Shown: positions 19,826 through 30,185 of the stretch, one piece after another
Layout of the letters: every line of letters starts with the position of its first letter
Position numbering within the stretch: position 1 is the stretch's first letter
Notes under the pieces: generated by a model
Seen by the model: only the letters and a program-made list of their open reading frames with translations
Told to the model about the DNA's origin: nothing
The model's database searches: none
Position numbers and translations under genes: made by a program
Origin: Bacteroidales bacterium
GTDB lineage: Bacteria; Bacteroidota; Bacteroidia; Bacteroidales; UBA932
Reading direction: 5' to 3'
DNA: 64,000 bases
NCBI GenBank assembly: GCA_012839605.1
Contig: DUNA01000031.1
Location: 1-64,000, forward strand

Positions 19826-20912
19826 TTGTAAACCCTCCGTCTTTAACTCTGAATATTTTACGTGAACCGCCTAAATTCTGAATGATTTCTTCTATGCGTA
19901 CTTTGTTGCTGTCTGTTAGAAAAATCTGTCCAAAACCGTCTTCCACCACCAAATGCAACAAACGCGAAACCCTTTGTGCATCTAGTTTGTCAAACACATC
20001 ATCCAACAACAAAATGGGAGCCACCTCTTTCATTTGCTTTATCAAAGCAAATTGCGCCAGTTTGAGGGCCAGCAGATACGTTTTCTGCTGCCCTTGCGAT
20101 CCGCACGACTTCAAAGCATGACCGCCTAATGAAAAATAAATATCATCACGTTGAATGCCCACACTAGTATACATAAGGACTCTGTCTTTTTCAAAAGATC
20201 GGGCCAACAATTCTTTCATGGGAGCGCGATTCAAATCGGAATCGTACCTTAAATCTACTTGTTCTTTACCGGAAGACAGCAAATTGTAGTACTTCGTTAC
20301 CTGAGGACCCAATAAGCGACACAAACGGCTGCGGTGTTCATGAATGGCATCTGCTCTGACAGAAAGACCTGCATCTATAGCTTCCAATACGTTTTGAGAC
20401 CCTCCGTCCGATTTCAACCACCTGTTTCTTTGGTGAAGCAGTTTGTTGTATTCCATAACCGTCAACAAGTAGTCCGGTATGGTCTGCGAAAGAAGAAAAT
20501 TCATGTACTTACGACGCTCTTCCCCGGGACCGTACACAAGCGTTGTGTCTTGTGGAGAAACCATGACAACGGGCAGCAATCCTACATGCAAAGACAATTT
20601 CTCATATTTTTTCCCGTTCCTTTGAAATGTTTTTTCCGTACCGGGTGTCACGGAACAGGAAATTTTTTCTGTCAATCCGGAAGTCACATCGTATTCACCA
20701 AACAAAGAAAAAGTTTGAGCGTTGTGACGGACAACCTCTCTGTCCCGGATAGATAAGGCACTTTTACACAGGCTCAAATAATAGATGGCGTCCAACAAGT
20801 TGGTTTTTCCCTCTCCGTTATCTCCGTACAAAACGTTAATTCCCGGAGAAAATTCCAATTGAGCTTGAGCAATGTTTTTAAAATCAGAGATCAACAATCG
20901 AACTAAATGCAT
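19785..20912 (-). CDS. recF: DNA replication and repair protein RecF
   Basis: 375 aa; NVLYGDNGEGKTNLLDAIYYLS, SCGSQGQQKTYLLALKLAQ and ILLLDDVFDKLD. Confidence 0.96.
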   Translation of the reverse strand: MHLVRLLISDFKNIAQAQLEFSPGINVLYGDNGEGKTNLLDAIYYLSLCKSALSIRDREVVRHNAQTFSLFGEYDVTSGLTEKISCSVTPGTEKTFQRNGKKYEKLSLHVGLLPVVMVSPQDTTLVYGPGEERRKYMNFLLSQTIPDYLLTVMEYNKLLHQRNRWLKSDGGSQNVLEAIDAGLSVRADAIHEHRSRLCRLLGPQVTKYYNLLSSGKEQVDLRYDSDLNRAPMKELLARSFEKDRVLMYTSVGIQRDDIYFSLGGHALKSCGSQGQQKTYLLALKLAQFALIKQMKEVAPILLLDDVFDKLDAQRVSRLLHLVVEDGFGQIFLTDSNKVRIEEIIQNLGGSRKIFRVKDGGFTNEEEAGKSIERHH

Positions 20913-20982
20913 GCAGATTCCTTGTGTAAGTGTGCAAAAATAGCAAAAAATACGTATATTTGCCGCCTTAAAACAAAGACCT

Positions 20983-21678
20983 ATGTCAAAAAAGAAAAGC
21001 AGATCTAAGCATACTCAGAAAAAAGAAGAAATGGCCGTAGTAGCCGAAGCCATTAGCAAATCAGAAGAGTTTCTGAACAAATACAAAAACCATATTTTGT
21101 ATACCGTTTTAGGTGTTGTAATCCTGCTGGGATTGGTGTTTGCCTATATGAGGCTCATTCGAGACCCCAAACGGGAAGAAGCCTTGGCGCAACTGTTTCC
21201 CGCAGAACAATACTTCCGTATAGATTCCTTTGACCTAGCACTAAACGGAGACGGCAACATCTTAGGTTTTAAAGACATCATAAAAGATTATAAAAAGAAA
21301 GCCGGTCCTCTGGTATATTTTTACGCAGGTGTTTGTGAGCTCCAACTGGAAAACTACACAGAAGCTATTGACTTCCTGAGAAAGTACAAAACAGGAGATG
21401 AAATCATACAAGCAAGGGCGTATGCCAACATAGCAGATGCCTACGTGGGGCTTGATCAATTGGACAAAGGGTTGTCCTGGTATATGAAAGCCGCCACCTA
21501 TAAAGACAATGCGTACGCTGCAGGATATTATAAAAAGGCAGCCATCCTCATGGAAGAAACAGGCGACTACGAAGGCGCCTTGTCTATCTACAATATGATC
21601 AAACTCAAATACCCTCAAACGATAGAGGGCATGGATATTGACAAATACATTTCACGCATTGAAGTGTTGATGCAATAA
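20983..21678 (+). CDS. Tetratricopeptide repeat membrane protein (YfgM-like)
   Basis: 231 aa; N-terminal TM (ILYTVLGVVILLGLVFAY) followed by TPR units. Confidence 0.8.
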   Translation: MSKKKSRSKHTQKKEEMAVVAEAISKSEEFLNKYKNHILYTVLGVVILLGLVFAYMRLIRDPKREEALAQLFPAEQYFRIDSFDLALNGDGNILGFKDIIKDYKKKAGPLVYFYAGVCELQLENYTEAIDFLRKYKTGDEIIQARAYANIADAYVGLDQLDKGLSWYMKAATYKDNAYAAGYYKKAAILMEETGDYEGALSIYNMIKLKYPQTIEGMDIDKYISRIEVLMQ

Positions 21679-21690
21679 AACAATTCTATT

Positions 21691-22413
21691 ATGGGCAGGG
21701 CTTTTGAATACAGAAAGGCCAGAAAATTAAAGCGCTGGGGCAGTATGTCCCGCACCTTTACCCGTTTGGGTAAAGAGCTGACTATTGCAGCCAAAGAAGG
21801 CGGAACAGATCCCGAAAACAATCCGCGTTTGCGGGCCGTTATCCAAACAGCCCGGTCTGAAAACATGCCTAAGGATAATATAGAAAGAGCCATCCGAAGG
21901 GCAGAGGAAAAAGACAAAGGCGATTACAAAGAAGTGGTGTACGAAGGATACGGGCCGCACGGTATTGCCATTTTGGTAGAAACGGCTACAGACAATACTA
22001 CGCGAACGGTAGCCAATGTCCGCTCCTATTTCAACAAACACGGAGGCAGTTTGGGTACTTCCGGCAGTGTAGATTTCTTATTTGATCATACTTGTGTTTT
22101 TCGTATAAAAGAGACACCGGGATTGGACTTGGAAGAGTTGGAACTGGAATTGATTGATTACGGAGGAGAAGAAGTCTTCAAAGACGAGGACGAAGACGAT
22201 GTCATAGTCATTTACGGTGCCTTTGAAGCCTACGGCAGTCTGCAAAAATTTATTGAAGAAAAGCAATTGGAATTGGTCAGCGGCGGATTTGATCGTATCG
22301 TCAACGGTCCCTTAAAAGAATTGACGCCTGCTGAAAAAGAAGAAATAGAAAAGTTGGTAGAACGTATAGAGGAAGACGACGACGTACAAAACGTGTTCAC
22401 CAACATGGCTTAA
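21691..22413 (+). CDS. YebC/PmpR family protein
   Basis: 240 aa; GRAFEYRKARKLKRWGSMSRTFTRLGKELTIAAKEGG and MPKDNIERAIRRA. Confidence 0.96.
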   Translation: MGRAFEYRKARKLKRWGSMSRTFTRLGKELTIAAKEGGTDPENNPRLRAVIQTARSENMPKDNIERAIRRAEEKDKGDYKEVVYEGYGPHGIAILVETATDNTTRTVANVRSYFNKHGGSLGTSGSVDFLFDHTCVFRIKETPGLDLEELELELIDYGGEEVFKDEDEDDVIVIYGAFEAYGSLQKFIEEKQLELVSGGFDRIVNGPLKELTPAEKEEIEKLVERIEEDDDVQNVFTNMA

Positions 22414-22421
22414 CGGCGTAT

Positions 22422-24275
22422 TCAGTCTTCTGCTGTTAAGCGATCGTCCAAAAGTCTGTTGTTGTACTGCTGTCTGAAAGCTTTTAGAAAGAGCTCGTTG
22501 GATGACGGATTGTTTGCCACAAAGGGAATGGTAGAGGTATCGCGTATGTTTCTTCCAAAGGCAAAATAGCTGTGCGGGTAATCCAACCACTCCAAAACGG
22601 TAGGCATAATATCAATTTGCTGTGTTGTGTGTTCAAACCTTTCTCCTTTAGGTATAAGCGTTCCTGAAGGATCGTAGTACAACAAAGGAATGGCCATACT
22701 TTCTGTAGCTGACTGGTATTGGGGGTTGGTGCGGGAAAAAATTCCGTGATCAGCTACCAAAACAAACAACGTATGTTCATACCAACTGCTTTTGGCAACG
22801 CGTTCAAAAAACCGTTGGATTGCATAGTCTGCATATCCAATGCATGGGTGAACGGGATCTGTCCCTTCAGGAAATTTGCCTTTGTACTCTTTAGGTATCA
22901 CAAAAGGGTGATGAGAAGAAAGGGTAAACAGGGCAGCAGCAAAAGGCTCGGGAAAAGAATCTAAAGTAGCCGCAAAAAATTGCAAAAAGGGCTCGTCCCA
23001 TATACCCCAGTACCCATCGTAAAAAGCTTTGTCACCAAATTCGTTCATACCGTAATACGCATCAAAACCAAAATGACGCGCCATTCCGTCCAATCCCATA
23101 GAACCGTTTGGAGCCCCATGAAAAAATGCCGTAGCATATCCCCTCTTTTTTAATGCATTACCCAATCCTTCTACCTTATTAAGTGCGTACGGCGTAAGAG
23201 CAAACGATTGTTCCAAAGAAGGGATGCTACCCAGAATAGAAGGAATGGCATCTACCGATTTCCGACCGTTTGCATAAGCCTTTGTACAAGAAAACGAATG
23301 CATCATCAAAGAATCCAGAAAAGGCGTATAGGACGGACCTGTTCCTTCGTTCAGGCTCCCTATGTATTCTTTGGAAAAACTTTCCAGAATAAGAATGACC
23401 ACATTTTTTTCCACATCCTCTGCAGAATCTGGCCCCATTCGATCTTCACCCTCTTTTTTTCTATGAATAGGTGTGTAAATACGTTCCAATTCCTCCTCTG
23501 AGGGGAAATAATTCAGCCTTTCCAAAGAAGGTTTTCCCACCGTTCGTATGATGCAAAACGGAGTATTCAAAACCAACCCGGTCTGTATGGGGTCTCTTAC
23601 ATAAGCCGTAGCATTGCTCAAGGTGATGGGGCGTGTGGTTCTGTCCATACCACCCCGGATGGCTATTACGGCAAGTCCTGCCGTCAAGCACCAAACCAGC
23701 AATCGGGTTGCAAAAAAACGAACCGTTAACGCAGGACGAGACGGCTCTTTGGACGGCTTGTAACTTATACGTCCGTATCCAAACCAAAGCAATCCCATAA
23801 GAATGAGCCACAAAAGTACCACAAAGGGATGTTCCGTTACGGCACGGAGCACAATGGGTCCCAGGTTTGTTTCATTAGAAAATTCACGAAAGAAAGTAAA
23901 ATCCGTTCTCCTAAGAGTGGTCCGAAAAAATACAAAATCAAACAATTGAGCCAAAAAACCGGCTCCGTTCGTTACCATAAAAAGGACCTTTAAAAAAAGC
24001 TGCCATCCCTTTGAGAAAACAAACGGCAACGGCAAAAGAGCCAGCAGCAGATAAGGCCCGTTCAGATAAAACAAGGCAGCCAAATCAAAACGCAGGCCTC
24101 CACGCAAAATCTCTAACCACGAAGCCGTAGAAATTTCCGGAAACAAATATTGGTTGTATGCATAAAAACCCATTCTTGTCAAAAAAAACAAGAGCAGAAT
24201 CAAAGCCATCAGTTTTATCAAGCCAAGAAAATAACGAATTTCGGTATGGTTTTTGATTGTTTTCATCATTTCCAT
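22422..24275 (-). CDS. LTA synthase family sulfatase
   Basis: 617 aa; N-terminal TM helices, VVILILESFSKEYIG, SSHHPFVIPKEY and VLVADHGIF sulfatase motifs. Confidence 0.92.
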   Translation of the reverse strand: MEMMKTIKNHTEIRYFLGLIKLMALILLLFFLTRMGFYAYNQYLFPEISTASWLEILRGGLRFDLAALFYLNGPYLLLALLPLPFVFSKGWQLFLKVLFMVTNGAGFLAQLFDFVFFRTTLRRTDFTFFREFSNETNLGPIVLRAVTEHPFVVLLWLILMGLLWFGYGRISYKPSKEPSRPALTVRFFATRLLVWCLTAGLAVIAIRGGMDRTTRPITLSNATAYVRDPIQTGLVLNTPFCIIRTVGKPSLERLNYFPSEEELERIYTPIHRKKEGEDRMGPDSAEDVEKNVVILILESFSKEYIGSLNEGTGPSYTPFLDSLMMHSFSCTKAYANGRKSVDAIPSILGSIPSLEQSFALTPYALNKVEGLGNALKKRGYATAFFHGAPNGSMGLDGMARHFGFDAYYGMNEFGDKAFYDGYWGIWDEPFLQFFAATLDSFPEPFAAALFTLSSHHPFVIPKEYKGKFPEGTDPVHPCIGYADYAIQRFFERVAKSSWYEHTLFVLVADHGIFSRTNPQYQSATESMAIPLLYYDPSGTLIPKGERFEHTTQQIDIMPTVLEWLDYPHSYFAFGRNIRDTSTIPFVANNPSSNELFLKAFRQQYNNRLLDDRLTAED

Positions 24276-24377
24276 AAGTAATACCTACAAAAGTAAAGAA
24301 TCTATGATTATATTAGACTTTTCAGATAAATTTCATACTTTTGTGGGATTAAAAATTATAATTTGACTCAATAAACT

Positions 24378-24785
24378 ATGATCAAACATATTGAGCATAT
24401 AGGCATAGCCGTAAAGTCACTGGAAACAGCTATTCCCTTTTATGAAAATGTTCTTGGTCTTACTTGTTATGCTATAGAAGAGGTAAAGGACCAAAAAGTA
24501 AAAACAGCTTTTTTCCAAGTAGGAGAAACAAAAATTGAACTACTGGAAAGCACAGATCCGGAAGGCCCCATTGGAAAATTCATTGAGAAAAGAGGAGAAG
24601 GGGTACACCATATTGCTTTTGCCACAGAAGGCCTGCCGGAAAAACTGGAAATATTGGAAAAGAAAGGCATACGTCTGATTGATAAAACACCGCGTAAAGG
24701 AGCAGAAGGACTACAAATTGCTTTTCTACACCCAAAAGATACCCTTGGGGTATTGACAGAGCTGTGTGAAAACCCTGGTAAATAA
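24378..24785 (+). CDS. mce: Methylmalonyl-CoA epimerase
   Basis: 135 aa; glyoxalase fold, IEHIGIAVKSLETAIPFYENVLGL, GEGVHHIAF. Confidence 0.95.
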   Translation: MIKHIEHIGIAVKSLETAIPFYENVLGLTCYAIEEVKDQKVKTAFFQVGETKIELLESTDPEGPIGKFIEKRGEGVHHIAFATEGLPEKLEILEKKGIRLIDKTPRKGAEGLQIAFLHPKDTLGVLTELCENPGK

Positions 24786-24821
24786 TTTTTTATTCTATAA
24801 TTTTAAATACACTGTATAAAA

Positions 24822-26375
24822 ATGAGCAAGCAGTTGGAACAGGTCAGGGAGTTGATACAGCTCCGTGAAAAAGCCCGCCTGGGTGGTGGACAAAGACGTA
24901 TTGACGCACAACATGCTAAAGGAAAATTGACGGCTCGCGAACGCATAACCATGCTTCTTGATGAAGGCAGCTTTGAAGAGTTTGATATGTTCGTGACGCA
25001 CAGAAGTACCAACTTTGGCATGCAGGATAACGTCATCATGGGTGACGGCGTTGTTACGGGATATGGGACCATAGAAGGAAGGCTCGTGTATGTATTTGCA
25101 CAGGATTTCACCGTTTTTGGCGGTTCCCTCTCTGAAACCATGGCCCTGAAAATTACTAAAATCATGGAACAGGCCATGAAAGTAGGTGCTCCTCTCATCG
25201 GAATCAACGACTCCGGAGGCGCACGAATTCAAGAAGGTGTGAATGCCTTGGCAGGATATGGCGATATTTTCCAGAAAAACATCTTGGCATCCGGTGTGAT
25301 TCCACAAATTTCAGCCCTGTTTGGCCCTTGTGCCGGCGGTGCTGTGTATTCCCCTGCACTTACAGACTTTACAGTCATGATGAAGGGATCCAGCTACATG
25401 TTCTTGACAGGCCCAAAAGTAGTCAAGACCGTAACGGGAGAAGACGTTACTCAGGAAGACCTGGGTGGAGCACAAGTACACGCCAGCAAGAGCGGTGTGG
25501 CACACTTTGCCGTTGAATCGGAAGAAGATGGCATTGAGTTGCTTCGCGACCTGCTCAGCTACCTGCCTCAGAACAATATGGAGGAACCTCCGCATATAGA
25601 ATGCTCCGACCCCATTGACAGGCTGGAAGACTCTTTGAACGAAATCATTCCGGACAGCCCCAACAAACCGTACAACATGTACGATATCATCCACAACATT
25701 GTGGACTACGGCAAGTTCCTGGAAGTACATAAAGACTACGCTACCAATATCATTACGGGGTTTGCTCGTTTTAACGGAACATCTGTAGGTATTGTAGCCA
25801 ACCAGCCTCGCGTATTGGCCGGTGTGTTGGATATCAACTCTTCCAGAAAGGCGGCTCGTTTTGTACGTTTTTGCGATGCTTTCAACATTCCCATCATTAC
25901 CTTGGTAGACGTTCCCGGATTCTTACCCGGAACACAACAAGAATACGGCGGAGTGATTTTACACGGAGCCAAATTGCTGTACGCGTACGGAGAAGCCACA
26001 GTACCTAAAATCACCGTAATCCTTAGGAAAGCTTATGGAGGCGCCTACATTGTAATGGGATCCAAGCATCTGGGTGGAGACCTCAACTATGCATGGCCTT
26101 CTGCAGAGATTGCCGTTATGGGACCGTCCGGTGCTATTGAGGTATTGTACGGAAAAGAACTGGCTAATGTAGAAGATCCGGCCCTTTTTGTGGCAGAAAA
26201 AGAAAAAGAATACCGCGACAATTTTGCTAACCCCTATAATGCGGCACGGTACGGGTACATTGATGACGTAATAGAACCTAGGAATACGCGTTTCAGGATT
26301 ATACGGGCCTTGCAGTTGCTCTCCAACAAAAAACAAAGTCTGCCTCCCAAGAAGCACGATAACCTTCCTTTATAA
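24822..26375 (+). CDS. mmdA: Methylmalonyl-CoA decarboxylase alpha / acyl-CoA carboxylase carboxyltransferase subunit
   Basis: 517 aa; carboxyltransferase motifs [32 protein letters not shown] and [17 protein letters not shown]; clustered with BCCP and OadB. Confidence 0.95.
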   Translation: MSKQLEQVRELIQLREKARLGGGQRRIDAQHAKGKLTARERITMLLDEGSFEEFDMFVTHRSTNFGMQDNVIMGDGVVTGYGTIEGRLVYVFAQDFTVFGGSLSETMALKITKIMEQAMKVGAPLIGINDSGGARIQEGVNALAGYGDIFQKNILASGVIPQISALFGPCAGGAVYSPALTDFTVMMKGSSYMFLTGPKVVKTVTGEDVTQEDLGGAQVHASKSGVAHFAVESEEDGIELLRDLLSYLPQNNMEEPPHIECSDPIDRLEDSLNEIIPDSPNKPYNMYDIIHNIVDYGKFLEVHKDYATNIITGFARFNGTSVGIVANQPRVLAGVLDINSSRKAARFVRFCDAFNIPIITLVDVPGFLPGTQQEYGGVILHGAKLLYAYGEATVPKITVILRKAYGGAYIVMGSKHLGGDLNYAWPSAEIAVMGPSGAIEVLYGKELANVEDPALFVAEKEKEYRDNFANPYNAARYGYIDDVIEPRNTRFRIIRALQLLSNKKQSLPPKKHDNLPL

Positions 26376-26387
26376 CCCTACATTACA

Positions 26388-27302
26388 ATGAAACATTTCT
26401 ATAAATGCTTACTTACCGTATGGGTGTTGCTCTTAGCCGTCGGGCTCTATGGCCAAAATCCAAACGAGTTAAGACTGAATGAGCTTTTGATTATCAATAC
26501 GGAAGATTTTCAGGATGATTTTGGTGTACACAGTGCTTGGTTTGAAATTTTCAATACCGGTTATGGAACGGTGGATATTGGAGGTTGCTACTTGAGTAAC
26601 GATCCCGACAACTTGAAGAAATACACCATTCCGCGTGGCGACGTGTTGACAAAAATCAGGCCCAGACAACACATCTTGTTCTGGGCAGACAGCAAGCCCC
26701 ACAGGGGATCTTTTCATGTCAACTTCACGCTGGAGGAATCGGAGGTGCTTATTTTAACAAGCGGTGACGGAACTACCATCATCGACCAGGTCACCTTGCC
26801 TAAAGATTTGGAACCCAATCAATCCTATGGTAGAGCAGTGGATGGAGAAGGTACGTATGGAGTAGATGCCGATAATACAGGATGGGAAATCTTACCCAGA
26901 ACATCGCCCAGTACCAACAACTTTTCATTAGACGGGAAATCACGTAGCGACCTGATGAAAGAAACAGATCCATACGGGTGGATTATGGCCCTTTTAGCTA
27001 TGTCCGTAGTGTTTTTGGCACTCGTCCTTTTAACATTTGTATTTAAAGGAACAGGGAAAATAGCCTTAAACTTGACACAGAGGAAAGCAGATGCCTATGG
27101 CAAAACTAGAAAAGTATCGATGGCAGAAACTTCAGGAGAAGTGTTTGCAGCCATTGCCACGGCACTGCATATGTATGCACGTGAAAATGAAGTGCACGAT
27201 ATTGAAACAACCATCTTGACCATTGAGCAAGTCAGGAGAAATTATTCTCCATGGAGTTCCAAGGGTCAATCCATGAGGAAAACTCCCTCTGCAAGAAAAT
27301 AA
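26388..27302 (+). CDS. Secreted lamin-tail-like domain fused to OadG-like membrane subunit
   Basis: 304 aa; signal peptide, ELRLNELLIINTEDFQDDFGVHSAWFEIFNTGYGTVDIGGCYLSND (LTD-like), then TM WIMALLAMSVVFLALVLLTFVF and OadG-like tail; sits between mmdA and BCCP. Confidence 0.8.
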   Translation: MKHFYKCLLTVWVLLLAVGLYGQNPNELRLNELLIINTEDFQDDFGVHSAWFEIFNTGYGTVDIGGCYLSNDPDNLKKYTIPRGDVLTKIRPRQHILFWADSKPHRGSFHVNFTLEESEVLILTSGDGTTIIDQVTLPKDLEPNQSYGRAVDGEGTYGVDADNTGWEILPRTSPSTNNFSLDGKSRSDLMKETDPYGWIMALLAMSVVFLALVLLTFVFKGTGKIALNLTQRKADAYGKTRKVSMAETSGEVFAAIATALHMYARENEVHDIETTILTIEQVRRNYSPWSSKGQSMRKTPSARK

Positions 27303-27327
27303 TAAAACCGATAACACATCTACAATC

Positions 27328-27762
27328 ATGAAAGAATATAAATTGATCATTAACGGGAACAATTACAACGTTGTCATTAATGAACTGGAAGATACCTTAG
27401 CAGAAGTGGAGGTTAACGGAACTCCCTACCAGGTGACCATCGACAAACCTATTAAAAAAACTTCTGTACCCACCGTTTCCCGCTCACCGCGTGTATCTGC
27501 CCCCACCCCCAAGTCTCAAGCAGCCAAAGCTCCTTCAGCAGGCGGTGCCACACATACCATCAATTCACCGCTACCGGGAGTAATCTTGGAAGTAACGGTA
27601 AAAGAAGGTGATACCGTTAAATCGGGACAAAAACTGGTTGTACTGGAAGCCATGAAAATGGAAAACAATATTGAAGCCGACAGAGACGGAGTTGTAACTT
27701 CTATCAAAGTAAGTAAAGGAGACTCTGTACTGGAAGGTGCACCCTTGATAATTTTGAATTAA
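27328..27762 (+). CDS. Biotin carboxyl carrier protein of the decarboxylase complex
   Basis: 144 aa; biotinylation motif VVLEAMKMEN, Pro/Ala linker. Confidence 0.96.
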   Translation: MKEYKLIINGNNYNVVINELEDTLAEVEVNGTPYQVTIDKPIKKTSVPTVSRSPRVSAPTPKSQAAKAPSAGGATHTINSPLPGVILEVTVKEGDTVKSGQKLVVLEAMKMENNIEADRDGVVTSIKVSKGDSVLEGAPLIILN

Positions 27763-27763
27763 C

Positions 27764-28906
27764 ATGGATCAAATCATCAATAACCTACAACAATTCTGGG
27801 AATACACAGGATTTGCCAATACCACTTTTCAACACATCTTAATGATATGTATAGGTATTGGATTTATTGCCATGGGAATTATCAAGGAGTGGGAACCGCT
27901 CCTGCTCATTCCCATTGGATTTGGAATGATTATAGGGAATATCCCCCTATACCCAGGTCTGAGTGTTGGTATTTACGAAGAAGGTTCTGTACTTAACATC
28001 TTACACCACGGTGTACAGAACGGTTGGTATCCCCCGCTTATCTTTATGGGTATTGGAGCCATGACAGACTTTTCTTCTCTCATATCCAACCCCAAATTGC
28101 TTTTAATAGGCGCTGCCGCTCAGTTTGGTATTTTTGCGGCTTATGGAGCATCCCTCTTCTTAGGGTTTGAACCACAAGCTGCCGGTGCCATCGGCATTAT
28201 TGGAGGCGCTGACGGTCCTACGGCCATTTTCTTATCATCAAGATTGGCTCCGGACTTATTGGGCGCCATTGCCGTATCTGCCTATTCTTATATGGCGTTG
28301 GTACCGCTTATTCAACCCCCTATTATGAAGTTGTTTACAACAAAACAGGAGCGGTTGATTAAGATGAAACCGGCACGTGCCGTTTCCAAAACAGAAAAAA
28401 TCATTTTCCCCATTGTGGGATTGTTGTTGACGGCTTTCATAGTACCGTCGGGATTGCCCTTGCTGGGTTTGCTCTTCTTTGGCAACTTGCTGAAAGAAAG
28501 TGGAGTGACAAGACGCCTTGCAGAAACGGCCCGCGGACCGCTCATTGACGTAGTCACCATCCTGATTGGATTGACCGTAGGAGTTTCTACACAAGCAGAT
28601 AAATTCCTTCAAGTGGAATCCGTCCTCATTTTTGGACTGGGAGCCATGTCCTTTATTGTTGCAACAGCAGCCGGTGTACTTTTTGTCAAGGTCATGAACC
28701 TGTTCTTAAAACCGGGGAACAAAATCAATCCGCTCATTGGAAACTCGGGTGTATCTGCAGTCCCCGACTCGGCCCGTGTATCTGAAATCGTTGGCTTGCA
28801 ATACGACCGGACCAACCACTTGCTTATGCACGCCATGGGCCCGAACGTAGCCGGAGTCATTGGTTCTGCTGTAGCCGCAGGAATTTTACTTGGATTCTTA
28901 TCATAA
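27764..28906 (+). CDS. Sodium ion-translocating decarboxylase beta subunit
   Basis: 380 aa; IGIIGGADGPTAIFLSSRLAPDL, GNSGVSAVPDSARV and GPNVAGVIGSAVAAG. Confidence 0.96.
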   Translation: MDQIINNLQQFWEYTGFANTTFQHILMICIGIGFIAMGIIKEWEPLLLIPIGFGMIIGNIPLYPGLSVGIYEEGSVLNILHHGVQNGWYPPLIFMGIGAMTDFSSLISNPKLLLIGAAAQFGIFAAYGASLFLGFEPQAAGAIGIIGGADGPTAIFLSSRLAPDLLGAIAVSAYSYMALVPLIQPPIMKLFTTKQERLIKMKPARAVSKTEKIIFPIVGLLLTAFIVPSGLPLLGLLFFGNLLKESGVTRRLAETARGPLIDVVTILIGLTVGVSTQADKFLQVESVLIFGLGAMSFIVATAAGVLFVKVMNLFLKPGNKINPLIGNSGVSAVPDSARVSEIVGLQYDRTNHLLMHAMGPNVAGVIGSAVAAGILLGFLS

Positions 28907-28934
28907 AACAACCATACAATCACAATACAAACCT

Positions 28935-29549
28935 ATGGAAAACAAACTGCAAGAACTTACAAATAAGCTGTACCAAGAAGGTTTGGCTAAAGGCAAGGAA
29001 GAAGCGGATATTCTTCTAGAAAAAGCCAAAGAAGAAGCCCTGACAATTGTTCAAGAAGCCAGAAAGGAGGCTACCTGGATTGTTGATCGGGCTGAACAAG
29101 AAGCTGCCGAACACAAAGAGCAGGTAGAGAATGAAATCAAGATGGCCTCACGCCATACCATCTCGGTATTAAAAAAGAAAATCAAGGACATGGTAGTGTT
29201 TAAAGCACTGGAAGGCCCTACTAAGAAAGCAATGGAAGACGATGTCTTTGTTCAGGATATCATAAGCACCTTGGTACAGTCTTTTAAACCGGAAGATGCC
29301 GGGTCTATGGCCTTGGAGCTGGTATTACCACAGTCCAGGAAAGAATCATTTGCAGGGTTCCTCAAATCCAGAACATCAGAAATATTTGACAAAGGTCTGA
29401 AAGTTACCTTCACTGAAGATATGGAAAACGGATTTGTTATAGAGCCTGCCGGCGGAGGATACCAAATCCGGTTCACAGACAAGGATTTCATGGCTCTATT
29501 CAATAAATACGTAAGTCCGGGAACACAATCGCTTCTCTATGATGAATAA
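28935..29549 (+). CDS. V-type ATP synthase subunit E
   Basis: ATG at 28935 (MENKLQELTNKLYQEGLAKGKEEADILLEKAKEEA); coiled-coil stator subunit, first gene of the V-ATPase operon. Confidence 0.85.
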   Translation: MENKLQELTNKLYQEGLAKGKEEADILLEKAKEEALTIVQEARKEATWIVDRAEQEAAEHKEQVENEIKMASRHTISVLKKKIKDMVVFKALEGPTKKAMEDDVFVQDIISTLVQSFKPEDAGSMALELVLPQSRKESFAGFLKSRTSEIFDKGLKVTFTEDMENGFVIEPAGGGYQIRFTDKDFMALFNKYVSPGTQSLLYDE

Positions 29550-30180
29550 TTACGAGTTCATTATTGCAGGATTGCCACAACTAGCTCTGGATTTTCAATC
29601 GGGTAGCTTTGATTTTCAAGAACTGACCGGATCCCTGAGAAACATGTTGAGCAAAAAGGACAACCGCTTGCTCGACTGGATAGAAAAGGGCCTGGAAGCC
29701 AGGTTCATGAATATTCATTTTTACCGGGCAGCTCAATGTCACAGCAATTTTTTCATTCGGGATTATTTTTCCTTTGACCAGGAAATCCGCAATATCATAG
29801 CAGCATATACTGCCAGGAATTACGGAACAAGCCCCGATGACCACCTGATTGGCGACAGCATCCTTACCCAACAGTTGAAGCAATCTAAGGCAGAAGATTT
29901 TAAACTTGAATTCATTTCGGAATATGCAACAGTCCTGCACAGGATCATGCAATTAAAAGATCCCTTGGAAAGGGAACAGAAAATTGATAGTCTCCGGTGG
30001 CAGAAAGTCTCAGAGCTGAGCATATTTCATTATTTTGATATACATGTTATACTCGCTTTTTTTCTTAAGGCTTCCCTCGTTGCCCGCTGGGCACGTCTGG
30101 ACAAAGAAACAGGGACAAGAATGTTCAGGGAACTGGTAGATGAAGTAAAAGGCACATACAAAGCAGATAAAGAAGAATAA
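29539..30180 (+). CDS. DUF2764 family protein (V-ATPase-associated, putative C-subunit analogue)
   Basis: 213 aa; between E and A subunits as in chlamydial/spirochaetal V-ATPase operons. Confidence 0.82.
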   Translation: MMNNYEFIIAGLPQLALDFQSGSFDFQELTGSLRNMLSKKDNRLLDWIEKGLEARFMNIHFYRAAQCHSNFFIRDYFSFDQEIRNIIAAYTARNYGTSPDDHLIGDSILTQQLKQSKAEDFKLEFISEYATVLHRIMQLKDPLEREQKIDSLRWQKVSELSIFHYFDIHVILAFFLKASLVARWARLDKETGTRMFRELVDEVKGTYKADKEE

Positions 30181-30185
30181 TAATT

